Origin: Siderastrea radians
Lineage: Eukaryota; Cnidaria; Anthozoa; Scleractinia; Rhizangiidae
Length of the DNA stretch: 64,000 nt
Assembly: GCA_964017195.1 (NCBI GenBank)
Contig: OZ024896.1
Span: 30,280,430 to 30,344,429 of the forward strand
Direction of reading: 5' to 3'
A program made the translations under genes and the position numbers. Under the pieces are notes generated by a model. The model saw only the letters and a list, made by a program, of their open reading frames with translations. It made no database searches and was not told where the DNA came from. Position 1 is the first letter of the stretch. The number at the start of each line of letters is the position of its first letter. Of the stretch, positions 22,056 to 34,633 are shown in pieces.

Positions 22056-22570
22056 TTCATGGCAGATTCTTTCATATCGCAAAACGTTTGTCTTTGTTCA
22101 TGGCGAAGCGTTTAGAACAAACTCACAATTATTTGGGATCTGTTTCAGTGTATCAGCGCAAAATCCAAAATCCGAACCGATAGAATAGATAAATCCATAA
22201 CCCGCTTAAGTTACACTCAGACTGAAATTCTGTGAACTGTGAGGGGAAGTTAAGAGCTTTTTAAGTATAGGCAAGAAGTCGACGATGAAGTAAACTTCGT
22301 TTACCCAGTTGAAAATTACGGATTTTACGGTAGTTTTCAAGTTATCTGCCCTTTTTATTTCGGAATATTTTTAACTCTGTAAATTGATGTTGGTTGTATT
22401 CTGTTGTCCCAAATACAAAAAACGGCTAAAAAAGTTACTTGACCTTTTCCCTCCTTTTCTTTTTTTTTTTCGAGCGGATAATCACTTTAGGGAAACTAAC
22501 GACCGTTTGAACTTTAAAAAGAGCGATTAAATCGAACAAAAATAAAAGAACCAATAGTCCAAAAAATATA

Positions 22571-22634
22571 CGACCCCGCCAGGGTTCGAACCTGGAATCC
22601 CCTGATTCGTAGTCAGATGCCTTATCCGTTGGGC
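22571..22634 (-). pseudogene. 5'-truncated tRNA-Arg (ACG)
   Basis: T arm, anticodon arm and part of the D arm are intact, but the acceptor 5' strand is gone: after CCGTTGGGC the sequence turns to AAGAAGTTTG. The T6 stop is kept. Confidence 0.85.
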
Positions 22635-23142
22635 AAGAAGTTTGTCTTTGTTAGTGTTCATGGCGACGCGTTTAGAATAAACTCACAATTAGAGAGGATA
22701 AGATTTATGATCCGCAGCAGGTTATCACAGCAAATCCAAAATCCGAACAGATAGAATGGATAAATCCATAGCTCGCTTTAGTTACACTCAGACCCAAATT
22801 CTGTGAACTGTGAGGGAAAGTTAAGAGCTTTCTCAGTTTAGGCAAGAAGTCAACGACGAAGTAAGCTTCGTTTACGCATTTGAAAATTACGGATTTTACG
22901 GTAGTTTTCAAGTTATCTGCCATTTTAATCTCGGAATATTTGTAACTCTGTAAATCGATGGTTGTATTCTGTTGACCCTAATACAAGAAACGCCTAAATA
23001 TTCTCTTGAACTTTCCCCACTTTTTCTTCTGTTTTCGAGCCGACATTCGGTTCAGGAAAACCTTGGAACATTTCAACCCCCAAAAGAGAGATCGAGATCG
23101 AGATGGAGCAAAAATAAAAAGAACCGAAATTCTAAAAATACA

Positions 23143-23215
23143 CGACCCCGCCAGGATTCGAAACTGGAATCCCCTGATTCGTAGTCAGATGCCTTATCCA
23201 TTGGGCCACGGGGCC
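23143..23215 (-). tRNA. tRNA-Arg (ACG), array unit with T-stem change
   Basis: Full length, but TTCGAAACTGG replaces TTCGAACCTGG, breaking the T-stem pair next to the loop. Confidence 0.78.
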
Positions 23216-23732
23216 TTCATGGCAGATTCTTTCATATCGCAAAACGTTTGTCTTTGTTCATGGCGAAGCGTTTAGAACAAACTCACAATTATTTGGGATC
23301 TGTTTCAGTGTATCAGCGCAAAATCCAAAATCCGAACCGATAGAATAGATAAATCCATAACCCGCTTAAGTGACACTCAGACTGAAATTCTGTGAACTGT
23401 GAGGGGAAGTTAAGAGCTTTTTAAGTATAGGCAAGAAGTCGACGATGAAGTAAACTTCGTTTACCCAGTTGAAAATTGCAGATTTTACAGTAGTTTTCAA
23501 GTTATCTGCCCTTTTTATTTCGGAATATTTTTAACTCTGTAAATTGATGTTGGTTGTATTCTGTTGTCCTAAATACAAAAAACGGCTAAAAAAGCTACTT
23601 GACCTTCTCCCTCCTTTTCTTTTTTTTTTTTTCGAGCAGATAATCACTTTAGGGAAACTAACGACCGTTTGAACTTTAAAAAGAGCGATTAAATCGAACA
23701 AAAATCAAAGAACCAATAGTCCAAAAAATGTA

Positions 23733-23795
23733 CGACCCCGCCAGGGTTCGAACCTGGAATCCCCTGATTCGTAGTCAGATGCCTTATCCGTTGGG
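23733..23795 (-). pseudogene. 5'-truncated tRNA-Arg (ACG)
   Basis: Same truncation as at 22571, with a further change TTGGGAAAGAAG at the break. Confidence 0.82.
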
Positions 23796-24222
23796 AAAGA
23801 AGTTTGTCTTTGTTACTGTTCATGGCGACGCGTTTAGAACAAACTCACAATTAGAGAGGATGAGATTTATGATCCGCATCAGGTTATCACAGCAAATCCA
23901 AAATCCGAACAGATAGAATGGATAAATCCATAGCCCGCTTTAGTTACACTCAGACCCAAATTCTGTGAACTGTGAGGGAAAGTTAAGAGCTTTTTCAGTT
24001 TAGGCAAGAAGTCAACGACGAAGTAAGCTTCGTTTACGCATTTGAAAATTACGGATTTTACGGTAGTTTTCAAGTTATCTGCCATTTTAATCTCGGAATA
24101 TTTGTAACTCTGTAAATCGGTGGTTGTATTCTGTTGACCCTAATACAAGAAACGCCTAAAATATTCTCTTGAACTTTCCCCACTTTTTCTTCTGTTTTCG
24201 AGCCGACATTCGGTTCAGGAAA

Positions 24223-24613
24223 GAGGAAAAGACGACATGCGGAAAGAGAGTGTCATATTTCCGTTTTACAAATGACTGGATGTCTCTCCCATTATTTTTA
24301 AGAAAGCCAATGCCATGCACAATTTTTAAGAAAGACCTTACGAGATTCTTGATGGATAAACATTTTTAGACGATAAATAATTATTTTTTTAGATGAACGA
24401 CGTATTGTTAGTAATTATTTGTAATTAGTTTTTTAGGACAGTAGGTAGTTTTAGTAGTTTTAATCATTGTATATTTTATATTTTAGATCTGTGACATTTG
24501 CATTTCTTATTTTAGATTTTAATACTTTTTATTTTATGGAGGACCTCCCTGAAAACCACGTATTTACGTGATGGGCGCTTCCTCTTTAAAGATTGTTATT
24601 ATTATTATTATTA
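24223..24613 (+). mobile_element. 5'-truncated LINE insertion, copy 1
   Basis: Interrupts a spacer whose empty form reads TTCAGGAAAACCTTGG elsewhere; CAGGAAA (left) and TAGGAAA (right) look like its target duplication. It encodes the last residues of a reverse transcriptase (TNDWMSLPLFL, ending MDKHF and stop), then a non-coding 3' end finishing in (TTA)n. Confidence 0.82.
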
Positions 24614-24709
24614 TAGGAAAACCTTGGAACATTTCAACCCCCAAAAGAGAGATCGAGATCGAGATCGAGATGGAGCAAAAATAAAAAGAACCGAAATTCT
24701 AAAAATACA

Positions 24710-24782
24710 CGACCCCGCCAGGATTCGAACCTGGAATCCCCTGATTCGTAGTCAGATACCTTATCCATTGGGCCACGGGGCC
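24710..24782 (-). tRNA. tRNA-Arg (ACG), array unit
   Basis: Full length; differs by GATACC for GATGCC on the plus strand (D-arm side). T5 follows. The spacer on its 3' side carries LINE copy 1. Confidence 0.86.
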
Positions 24783-25186
24783 TTCGTGGTGGATTCTTTT
24801 ATATCGCGAAACGTTTGTCTTTGTTCATGGCAAATCGTTTAGAACGCTCACAGTTAGGAAGGATAAGTTTCAGGATCTGTTTCAGTATATCACCGCAAAA
24901 TCCAAAATCCAAACCGATAGAGTGGATAAATCGGTAATCCGCTTGAGTTACACTCCTCACGAAATCCTGTGAACTGTGAGGGAAAGCCAAGACCTTTTCT
25001 AGAGTAGACAAGAAGTCGACGATAAAATAAACTTCGTATACAAAGTTAGAAATTATGGATCTTAGGGTAGTTTTCAAGTTATCTGCGTTAATAGTTCTTC
25101 CATTTTAATTTCGAAATATTTGTAATTTAACCCCCAAAAGAGAGAAAGAGCAAAAAAAAAAAAGGACCGAAATTCCCCCCAAAATA

Positions 25187-25259
25187 CGACCCCGCCAGGA
25201 TTCGAACCTGGAATCCCCTGATTCGTAGTCAGATGCCTTATCCATTGGGCCACGGGGCC
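25187..25259 (-). tRNA. tRNA-Arg (ACG), array unit
   Basis: Consensus sequence, all stems paired, TTTT terminator. Confidence 0.9.
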
Positions 25260-25773
25260 TTCATGGCAGATTCTTTCATATCGCAAAACGTTTGTCTTTG
25301 TTCATGGCGAAGCGTTTAGAACAAACTCACAATTATTTGGGATCTGTTTCAGTGTATCAGTGCAAAATCCAAAATCCGAACCGATAGAATAGATAAATCC
25401 ATAACCCGCTTAAGTTACACTCAGACTGAAATTCTGTGAACTGTGAGGGGAAGTTAAGAGCTTTTTAAGTATAGGCAAGAAGTCGACGATGAAGTAAACT
25501 TCGTTTACCCAGTTGAAAATTACGGATTTTACGGTAGTTTTCAAGTTATCTGCCCTTTTTATTTCGGAATATTTTTAACTCTGTAAATTGATGTTGGTTG
25601 TATTCTGTTGTCCCAAATAGGAAAAACGGCTAAAAAAGCTACTTGACCTTTTCCCTCCTTTTCTTTTTTTTTTCGAGCGGATAATCACTTTAGGGAAACT
25701 AACGACCGTTTGAACTTTAAAAAGAGCGATTAAATCGAACAAAAATAAAAGAACCAATAGTCCAAAAAATATA

Positions 25774-25837
25774 CGACCCCGCCAGGGTTCGAACCTGGAA
25801 TCCCCTGATTCGTAGTCAGATGCCTTATCCGTTGGGC
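25774..25837 (-). pseudogene. 5'-truncated tRNA-Arg (ACG)
   Basis: Acceptor 5' strand replaced by CAAGAAGTTTG, identical break to the copy at 22571. Confidence 0.85.
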
Positions 25838-26344
25838 AAGAAGTTTGTCTTTGTTAGTGTTCATGGCGACGCGTTTAGAATAAACTCACAATTAGAGAGG
25901 ATAAGATTTATGATCCGCAGCAGGTTATCACAGCAAATCCAAAATCCGAACAGATAGAATGGATAAATCCATAGCTCGCTTTAGTTACACTCAAACCCAA
26001 ATTCTGTGAACTGTGAGGGAAAGTTAAGAGCTTTCTCAGTTTAGGCAAGAAGTCAACGACGAAGTAAGCTTCGTTTACGCATTTGAAAATTACGGATTTT
26101 ACGGTAGTTTTCAAGTTATCTGCCATTTTAATCTCGGAATATTTGTAACTCTGTAAATCGATGGTTGTATTCTGTTGACCCTAGTACAAGAAACGCCTAA
26201 AATATTCTCTTGAACTTTCCCCACTTTTTCTTCTGTTTTCGAGCCGACATTCGGTTCAGGAAAACCTTGGAACATTTCAACCCCCAAAAGAGAGATCGAG
26301 ATCGAGATCGAGCAAAAAAAAAGAACCGAAATTCTAAAAATACA

Positions 26345-26417
26345 CGACCCCGCCAGGATTCGAACCTGGAATCCCCTGATTCGTAGTCAGATGCCTTATC
26401 CATTGGGCCACGGGGCC
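26345..26417 (-). tRNA. tRNA-Arg (ACG), array unit
   Basis: Consensus sequence; T5 stop at the 3' side. Confidence 0.9.
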
Positions 26418-26799
26418 TTCATGGAAGGTACTTTCATGCTACAAAACATTTGTCTTTGGTCATGATGAAGCGTTTAGAACAAACTCATAACAAGGAAGGA
26501 TAAGATTTATGATCCGCATCAGTTTATCACAGCAAAATCCAAAATCCGAACCAATAGAGTGGATAAATCCGTAATCCGCTTTAGTTACACTCATTCCGAA
26601 ATCTTATGAACTGTGAGGGAAAGCCAAGACCTTTTTATAAAATAGGCAAGAAGTCGTCGATAAAATAAACTTCGTAGGGTAGTTTTCAAGTTATCTACGT
26701 TAATAGCTCTTCCATTTTAATTTCGAAATATTTGTAATTTAATCCGCAAAAAAGAGAAAGAGCGATAATAAAAAGAACCGAAATTCCCCCAAAAGTATA

Positions 26800-26872
26800 C
26801 GACCCCGCCAGGATTCGAACCTGGAATCCCCTGATTCGTAGTCAGATGCCTTATCCATTGGGCCACGGGGCC
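26800..26872 (-). tRNA. tRNA-Arg (ACG), array unit
   Basis: Consensus sequence. Belongs to the spacer type with AAAAGTATACGACC next to the 3' end, as at 32141 and 33171. Confidence 0.9.
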
Positions 26873-27387
26873 TTCATGGAAGATTCTTTCATATCGCAAA
26901 ACGTTTGTCTTTGTTCATGGCGAAGCGTTTAGAACAAACTCACAATTATTTGGGATCTGTTTCAGTGTATCACCGCAAAATCCAAAATCCGAACCGATAG
27001 AATAGATAAATCCATAACCCGCTTAAGTTACACTCAGACCAAAATTCTGTGAACTGTGAGGGGAAGTTAAGAGCTTTTTAAGTATAGGCAAGAAGTCGAC
27101 GATGAAGTAAACTTCGTTTACCCAGTTGAAAATTACGGATTTTACGGTAGTTTTCAAGTTATCTGCCCTTTTTATTTCGGAATATTTTTAACTCTGTAAA
27201 TTGATGTTGGTTGTATTCTGTTGTCCCAAATACAAAAAACGGCTAAAAAAGTTACTTGACCTTTTCCCTCCTTTTCTTTTTTTTTTTCGAGCGGATAATC
27301 ACTTTAGGGAAACTAACGACCGTTTGAACTTTAAAAAGAGGGATTAAATCGAACAAAAATAAAAGAACCAATAGTCCAAAAAATATA

Positions 27388-27451
27388 CGACCCCGCCAGG
27401 GTTCGAACCTGGAATCCCCTGATTCGTAGTCAGATGCCTTATCCGTTGGGC
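27388..27451 (-). pseudogene. 5'-truncated tRNA-Arg (ACG)
   Basis: Same truncated unit as at 22571, with intact anticodon and T arms. Confidence 0.85.
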
Positions 27452-27960
27452 AAGAAGTTTGTCTTTGTTACTGTTCATGGCGACGCGTTTCGAATAAACT
27501 CACAATTAGAGAGGATAAGATTTATGATCCGCAGCAGGTTATCACAGCAAATCCAAAATCCGAACAGATAGAATGGATAAATCCATAGCTCGCTTTAGTT
27601 ACACTCAAACCCAAATTCTGTGAACTGTGAGGGAAAGTTAAGAGCTTTTTCAGTTTAGGCAAGAAGTCAACGACGAAGTAAGCTTCGTTTACGCATTTAA
27701 AAATAACGGATTTTACGGTAGTTTTCAAGTTATCTGCCATTTTAATCTCGGAATATTTGTAACTCTGTAAATCGATGGTTGTATTCTTTTGACCCTAATA
27801 CAAGAAACGCCTAAAATATTCTCTTGAACTTTCCCCACTTTTTCTTCTGTTTTCGAGCCGACATTCGGTTCGGGAAAACCTTGGAACATTTCAACCCCCA
27901 AAAGAGAGATCGAGATCGAGATGGAGCAAAAATAAAAAGAACCGAAATTCTAAAAATACA

Positions 27961-28033
27961 CGACCCCGCCAGGATTCGAACCTGGAATCCCCTGATTCGT
28001 AGTCAGATACCTTATCCATTGGGCCACGGGGCC
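27961..28033 (-). tRNA. tRNA-Arg (ACG), array unit
   Basis: Full length with the GATACC variant. T5 stop. Confidence 0.88.
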
Positions 28034-28445
28034 TTCGTGGTGGATTCTTTTATATCGCGAAACGTTTGTCTTTGTTCATGGCGAACCGTTTAGAACGCTC
28101 ACAATTAGGAAGGATAAGGTTCAGGATCTGTTTCAGTATATCACCGCAAAATTCAAAATCCAAACCGATAGAGTGGATAAATCGGTAATCCGCTTGAGTT
28201 ACACTCCTCACGAAATCCTGTGAACTGTGAGGGAAAGCCAAGACCTTTTCTAGAGTAGGCAAGAAGTCGACGATAAAATAAACTTCGTTTACAAAGTTAG
28301 AAATTATGGATCTTAGGGTAGTTTTCAAGTTATCTGGGTTAATAGTTCTTCCATTTTAATTTCGAAATATTTGTAATTTAACCCCCAAAAGAGAGAAAGA
28401 GCAAAAAAAAGAAAAAAAAAAAGGACCGAAATTCCCCCCAAAATA

Positions 28446-28518
28446 CGACCCCGCCAGGATTCGAACCTGGAATTCCCTGATTCGTAGTCAGATGCCTTAT
28501 CCATTGGGCCACGGGGCC
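28446..28518 (-). tRNA. tRNA-Arg (ACG), array unit
   Basis: Full length with GGAATTCCC, the same variant as at 20914. Confidence 0.86.
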
Positions 28519-29033
28519 TTCATGGAAGATTCTTTCATATCGCAAAACGTTTGTCATTGTTCATGGCGAAGCGTTTAGAACAAACTCACAATTATTTGGG
28601 ATCTGTTTCAGTGTATCACCGCAAAATCCAAAATCCGAACCGATAGAATAGATAAATCCATAACCCGCTTAAGTTACACTTAGACTGAAATTCTGTGAAC
28701 TGTGAGGGGAAGTTAAGAGCTTTTTAAGTATAGGCAAGAAGTCGACGATGAAGTAAACTTCGTTTACCCAGTTGAAAATTACGGATTTTACGGTAGTTTT
28801 CAAGTGATCTGCCCTGTTTTATTTCGGAATATTTTTAACTCTGTAAATTGATGTTGGTTGTATTCTGTTGTCCCAAATAGAAAAAACGGCTAAAAAAGCT
28901 ACTTGACCTTTTCCTTCCTTTTCTTTTTTTTTTCGAGCGGATAATCACTTTAGGGAAACTAACGACCGTTTGAACTTTAAAAAGAGCGATTAAATCGAAC
29001 AAAAATAAAAGAACCAATAGTCCAAAAAATATA

Positions 29034-29097
29034 CGACCCCGCCAGGGTTCGAACCTGGAATCCCCTGATTCGTAGTCAGATGCCTTATCCGTTGGGC
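29034..29097 (-). pseudogene. 5'-truncated tRNA-Arg (ACG)
   Basis: Acceptor 5' strand absent; GTTGGGCAAGAAG break shared with its sister copies. Confidence 0.85.
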
Positions 29098-29523
29098 AAG
29101 AAGTTTGTCTTTGTTACTGTTCATGGCGACGCGTTTAGAACAAACTCACAATTAAAGGGGATAAGATTTATGATCCGCAGCAGGTTAGCACAGCAAATCC
29201 AAAATCCGAACAGATAGAATGGATAAATCCATAGCCCGCTTTAGTTACACTCAGGCCCAAATTCTGTGAACTGTGAGGGAAAGTTAAGAGCTTTTTCAGT
29301 TTAGGCAAGAAGTCAACGATGAAGTAAGCTTCGTTTACGCATTTGAAAATTACGGATTTTACGGTAGTTTTCAAGTTATCTGCCATTTTAATCTCGGAAT
29401 ATTTGTAACTCTGTAAATCGATGGTTGTATTCTGTTGACCCTAATACAAGAAACGCCTAAAATATTCTCTTGAACTTTCCCCACTTTTTCTTCTGTTTTC
29501 GAGCCGACATTCGGTTCAGGAAA

Positions 29524-29896
29524 GAGGAAAAGACGACATGCGGAAAGAGAGTGTCCTACTTCCGTTTTACAAATGACTGGATGTCTCTCCCAGTATTTTT
29601 AAGAAAGCCAATGCCAGGCACAATTTTTAAGAAAAACCTTACAAGATTCTTGATGGATAAACATTTTTAGACGATAAATAATTATTTTTTTAGATGTACG
29701 ACGTATTGTTAATTTATATTTGTAATTAGTTTTTTAGGACAGTAGGTAGTTTTAGTAGTTTTAATCATTGTATATTTTGTATTTTAGATCTGTGACATTT
29801 GCATTTCTTATTTTAGATTTTAATACTTTTTATTTGATGGAGGACCTCCCTGAAAACCACGTATTTACGTGACGGGCGCTTCCTCTTTAAAGATTG

Positions 29897-29953
<57 letters not shown>
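29524..29953 (+). mobile_element. 5'-truncated LINE insertion, copy 2
   Basis: Same insertion site and 3' end as the copy at 24223, but with a (TTA)n tail grown to roughly 20 triplets (about 29895-29953). CAGGAAA flanks both sides. The protein tail reads TNDWMSLPVFL. Confidence 0.85.
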
Positions 29954-29954
<1 letters not shown>

Positions 29955-30043
29955 AGGAAAACCTTGGAACATTTCAACCCCCAAAAGAGAGATCGAGACC
30001 GAGATGGAGCAAAAATAAAAAGAACCGAAATCCTAAAAATACA

Positions 30044-30116
30044 CGACCCCGCCAGGATTCGAACCTGGAATCCCCTGATTCTTAGTCAGATACCTTATCC
30101 ATTGGGCCACGGGGTC
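30044..30116 (-). tRNA. tRNA with Arg body but anticodon AAG
   Basis: Full length, T5 stop, stems paired. The plus strand reads GATTCTTAGTCAG where sisters read GATTCGTAGTCAG, so the anticodon is AAG (complement at 30081-30083), nominally a Leu codon reader. Position 2 is also changed (GGGGTC), turning a G-U acceptor pair into A-U. It has no long variable arm, so the body is not Leu-type. Confidence 0.8.
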
Positions 30117-30523
30117 TTCGTGGTGGATTCTTTTATATCGCTAAACGTTTGTCTTTGTTCATGGCGAACCGTTTAGAACGCTCACAATTAGGAAGGATAA
30201 GGTTCAGGATCTGTTTCAGTATATCACCGCAAAATCCAAAATCCAAACCGATGGAGTGGATAAATCGGTAATCCGCTTGAGTTACACTCCTCACGAAATC
30301 CTGTGAACTGTGAGGGAAAGCCAAGACCTTTTCTAGAGTAGGCAAGAAGTCGACGATAAAATAAACTTCGTTTACAAAGTTAGAAATTATGGATCTTAGG
30401 GTAGTTTTCAAGTTATCTGCGTTAATAGTTCTTCCATTTTAATTTCGAAATATTTGTAATTTAACCCCCAAAAGAGAAAGAGCAAAAAAAAAAAAAAGCA
30501 GGACCGAAATTCCCCCCAAAATA

Positions 30524-30596
30524 CGACCCCGCCAGGATTCGAACCTGGAATCCCCTGATTCGTAGTCAGATGCCTTATCCATTGGGCCACGGGGCC
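30524..30596 (-). tRNA. tRNA-Arg (ACG), array unit
   Basis: Consensus sequence with TTTT terminator. Confidence 0.9.
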
Positions 30597-31110
30597 TTCA
30601 TGGCAGATTCTTTCATATCGCAAAACGTTTGTCTTTGTTCATGGCGAAGCGTTTAGAAGAAACTCACAATTATTTGGGATCTGTCTCAGTGTATCAGCGC
30701 AAAATCCAAAATCCGAACCAATAGAATAGATAAATCCATAACCCGCTTAAGTTACACTCAGACTGAGATTCTGTGAACTGTGAGGGGAAGTTGAGAGCTT
30801 TTTAAGTATAGGCAAGAAGTCGACGATGAAGTAAACTTCGTTTACCCAGTTGAAAATTACGGATTTTACGGTAGTTTTCAAGTTATCTGCCCTTTTTATT
30901 TCGGAATATTTTTAACTCTGTAAATTGGTGTTGGTTGTATTCTGTTGTCCCAAATAGAAAAAACGTCTAAAAAAGCTACTTGACCTTTTCCCTCCTTTTC
31001 TTTTTTTTTTCGAGCGGATAATCACTTTAGGGAAACTAACGACCGTTTGAACTTTAAAAAGAGCGATTAAATCGAACAAAAATAAAAGAACCAATAGTCC
31101 AAAAAATATA

Positions 31111-31174
31111 CGACCCCGCCAGGGTTCGAACCTGGAATCCCCTGATTCGTAGTCAGATGCCTTATCCGTTGGGC
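31111..31174 (-). pseudogene. 5'-truncated tRNA-Arg (ACG)
   Basis: Sixth and last of the identical truncated copies. Confidence 0.85.
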
Positions 31175-31681
31175 AAGAAGTTTGTCTTTGTTACTGTTCA
31201 TGGCGACGCGTTTAGAACAAACTCACAATTAGAGGGCATAAGATTTATGATCCGCAGCAGGTTATCACAGCAAATCCAAAATCCGAACAGATAGAATGGA
31301 TAAATCCATAGCCCGCTTTAGTTACACTCAGGCCCAAATTCTGTGAACTGTGAGGGAAAGTTAAGAGCTTTTTCAGTTTAGGCAAGAAGTCAACGATGAA
31401 GTAAGCTTCGTTTACGCATTTGAAAATTACGGATTTTACGGTAGTTTTCAAGTTATCTGCCATTTTAATCTCGGAATATTTGTAACTCTGTAAATCGATG
31501 GTTGTATTCTGTTGACCCTAATACAAGAAACGCCTAAAATATTCTCTTGAACTTTCCCCACTTTTTCTTCTGTTTTCAAGCCGACATTCGGTTCGGGAAA
31601 ACCTTGGAACATTTCAACCCCCAAAAGAGAGATCGAGATCGAGATGGAGCAAAAAAAAAGAACCGAAATTCTAAAAATACA

Positions 31682-31754
31682 CGACCCCGCCAGGATTCGA
31701 ACCTGGAATCCCCTGATTCGTAGTCAGATGCCTTATCCATTGGGCCACGGGGCC
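31682..31754 (-). tRNA. tRNA-Arg (ACG), array unit
   Basis: Consensus sequence; T5 stop. The flank on the 5' side has a 4-bp duplication, CATGCGTGG, compared with sisters. Confidence 0.9.
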
Positions 31755-32140
31755 TTCATGCGTGGAAGGTACTTTCATGCTACAAAACATTTGTCTTTGG
31801 TCATGATGAAGCGTTTAGAACAAACTCATAACAAGGAAGGATAAGATTTATGATCCGCATCAGTTTATCACAGCAAAATCCAAAATCCGAACCAATAGAG
31901 TGGATAAATCCGTAATCCGCTTTAGTTACACTCATTCCGAAATCTTATGAACTGTGAGGGAAAGCCAAGACCTTTTTATAAAATAGGCAAGAAGTCGTCG
32001 ATAAAATCAACTTCGTAGGGTAGTTTTCAAGTTATCTACGTTAATAGCTCTTCCATTTTAATTTCGAAATATTTGTAATTTAATCCGCAAAAAAGAGAAA
32101 GAGCGATAATAAAAAGAACCGAAATTCCCCCAAAAGTATA

Positions 32141-32213
32141 CGACCCCGCCAGGATTCGAACCTGGAATCCCCTGATTCGTAGTCAGATGCCTTATCCGTT
32201 GGGCCACGGGGCC
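32141..32213 (-). tRNA. tRNA-Arg (ACG), array unit
   Basis: Full length; D loop reads CAACGG for CAATGG, like the truncated units, but with the acceptor present. Confidence 0.87.
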
Positions 32214-32715
32214 TTCATATCGCAAAACGTTTGTCTTTGTTCATGGCGAAGCGTTTAGAAGAAACTCACAATTATTTGGGATCTGTTTCAGTGTATCAGC
32301 GCAAAATCCAAAATCCGAACCGATAGAATAGATAAATCCATAACCCGCTTAAGTTACACTTAGACTGAAATTCTGTGAACTGTGAGGGGAAGTTAAGAGC
32401 TTTTTAAGTATAGGCAAGAAGTCGACGATGAAGTAAACTTCGTTTACCCAGTTGAAAATTACGGATTTTACGGTAGTTTTCAAGTTATCTGCCATTTTAA
32501 TCTCGGAATATTTGTAACTCTGTAAATCGATGGTTGTATTCTGTTGACCCTAATACAAGAAACGCCTAAAATATTCTCTTGAACTTTCCCCACTTTTTCT
32601 TCTGTTTTCGAGCCGACATTCGGTTCAGGAAAACCTTGCAACATTTCAACCCCCCAAAAGAGAGATCGAGATCGAGATGGAGCAAAAAAAAAAGAACCGA
32701 AATTCTAAAAATACA

Positions 32716-32788
32716 CGACCCCGCCAGGATTCGAACCTGGAATCCCCTGATTCGTAGTCAGATGCCTTATCCATTGGGCCACGGGGCC
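32716..32788 (-). tRNA. tRNA-Arg (ACG), array unit
   Basis: Consensus sequence, T5 stop. Confidence 0.9.
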
Positions 32789-33170
32789 TTCATGGAAGGT
32801 ACTTTCATGCTACAAAACATTTGTCTTTGGTCATGATGAAGCGTTTAGAACAAACTCATAACAAGGAAGGATAAGATTTATGATCCGCATCAGTTTATCA
32901 CAGCAAAATCCAAAATCCGAACCAATAGAGTGGATAAATCCGTAATCCGCTTTAGTTACACTCATTCCGAAATCTTATGAACTGTGAGGGAAAGCCAAGA
33001 CCTTTTTATAAAATAGGCAAGAAGTCGTCGATAAAATCAACTTCGTAGGGTAGTTTTCAAGTTATCTACGTTAATAGCTCTTCCATTTTAATTTCGAAAT
33101 ATTTGTAATTTAATCCGCAAAAAAGAGAAAGAGCGATAATAAAAAGAACCGAAATTCCCCCAAAAGTATA

Positions 33171-33243
33171 CGACCCCGCCAGGATTCGAACCTGGAATCC
33201 CCTGATTCGTAGTCAGATGCCTTATCCGTTGGGCCACGGGGCC
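33171..33243 (-). tRNA. tRNA-Arg (ACG), array unit
   Basis: Same CAACGG variant as at 32141. The block 32141-33170 and the block starting 33171 are near copies, a recent duplication of about 1.03 kb. Confidence 0.88.
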
Positions 33244-33662
33244 TTCATATCGCAAAACGTTTGTCTTTGTTCATGGCGAAGCGTTTAGAAGAAACTCACA
33301 ATTATTTGGGATCTGTTTCAGTGTATCAGCGCAAAATCCAAAATCCGAACCGATAGAATAGATAAATCCATAACCCGCTTAAGTTACACTTAGACTGAAA
33401 TTCTGTGAACTGTGAGGGGAAGTTAAGAGCTTTTTAAGTATAGGCAAGAAGTCGACGATGAAGTAAACTTCGTTTACCCAGTTGAAAATTACGGATTTTA
33501 CGGTAGTTTTCAAGTTATCTGCCATTTTAATCTTGGAATATTTGTAACTCTGTAAATCGATGGTTGTATTCTGTTGACCCTAATACAAGAAACGCCTAAA
33601 ATATTCTCTTGAACTTTCCCCACTTTTTCTTCTGTTTTCAAGCCGACATTCGGTTCAGGAAA

Positions 33663-34054
33663 GAGGAAAAGACGACATGCGGAAAGAGAGTTACATACGT
33701 CCGTTTTACAAATGACTGGATGTCTCTCCCAGTATTTTTAAGAAAGCCAATGCCATGCACAATTTTTAAGAAAAACCTTACAAGATTCTTGATGGATAAA
33801 CATTTTTAGACGATAAATAATTATTTTTTTAGATGAACGACGTATTGTTAGTAATTATTTGTAATTAGTTTTTTAGGACAGTAGGTAGCTTTAGTAGTTT
33901 TAATCATTGTATATTTTATATTTTAGGTCTGTGACATTTGCATTTCTTATTTTAGATTTTAATACTTTTTATTTTATGGAGGACCTGCCTGAAAACCACG
34001 TATTTACGTGACGGGCGCTTCCTCTTTAAAGATTGTTATTCATGATTATTATTA
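33663..34054 (+). mobile_element. 5'-truncated LINE insertion, copy 3
   Basis: Shares the insertion point and RT tail of the other two copies. Its 3' tail is broken up as TTATTCATGATTATTATTA. Confidence 0.82.
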
Positions 34055-34150
34055 TAGGAAAACCTTGGAACATTTCAACCCCCAAAAGAGAGATCGAGAT
34101 CGAGATCGAGATGGAGCAAAAATAAAAAGAACCGAAATTCTAAAAATACA

Positions 34151-34223
34151 CGACCCCGCAAGGATTCGAACCTGGAATCCCCTGATTCGTAGTCAGATAC
34201 CTTATCCATTGGGCCACGGGGCC
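34151..34223 (-). tRNA. tRNA-Arg (ACG), array unit with T-stem change
   Basis: Full length, but CCCGCAAGG replaces CCCGCCAGG at the outer T stem. It also has the GATACC variant. Confidence 0.8.
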
Positions 34224-34633
34224 TTCGTGGTGGATTCTTTTATATCGCGAAACATGGCAAACCGTTTAGAACGCTCACAGTTAGGAAGGATAAGGTTCAG
34301 GATCTGTTTCAGTATATCACCGCAAAATCCAAAATCCAAACCGATAGAGTGGATAAATCGGTAATCCGCTTGAGTTACACTCCTCACGAAATCCTGTATA
34401 CTGTGAGGGAAAGCCAAGACCTTTTCTAGAGTAGGCAAGAAGTCGACGATAAAATAAACTTCGTTTACAAAGTTAGAAATTATGGATCTTAGGGTAGTTT
34501 TCAAGTTATCTGGGTTAATAGTTCTTCCATTTTAATTTCGAAATATTTGTAATTTAACCCCCAAAAGAGAGAAAGAGCAAAAAAAAAAACAAAAAAAAAA
34601 CAAAAAAACAGGACCGAAATTCCCTCCAAAATA

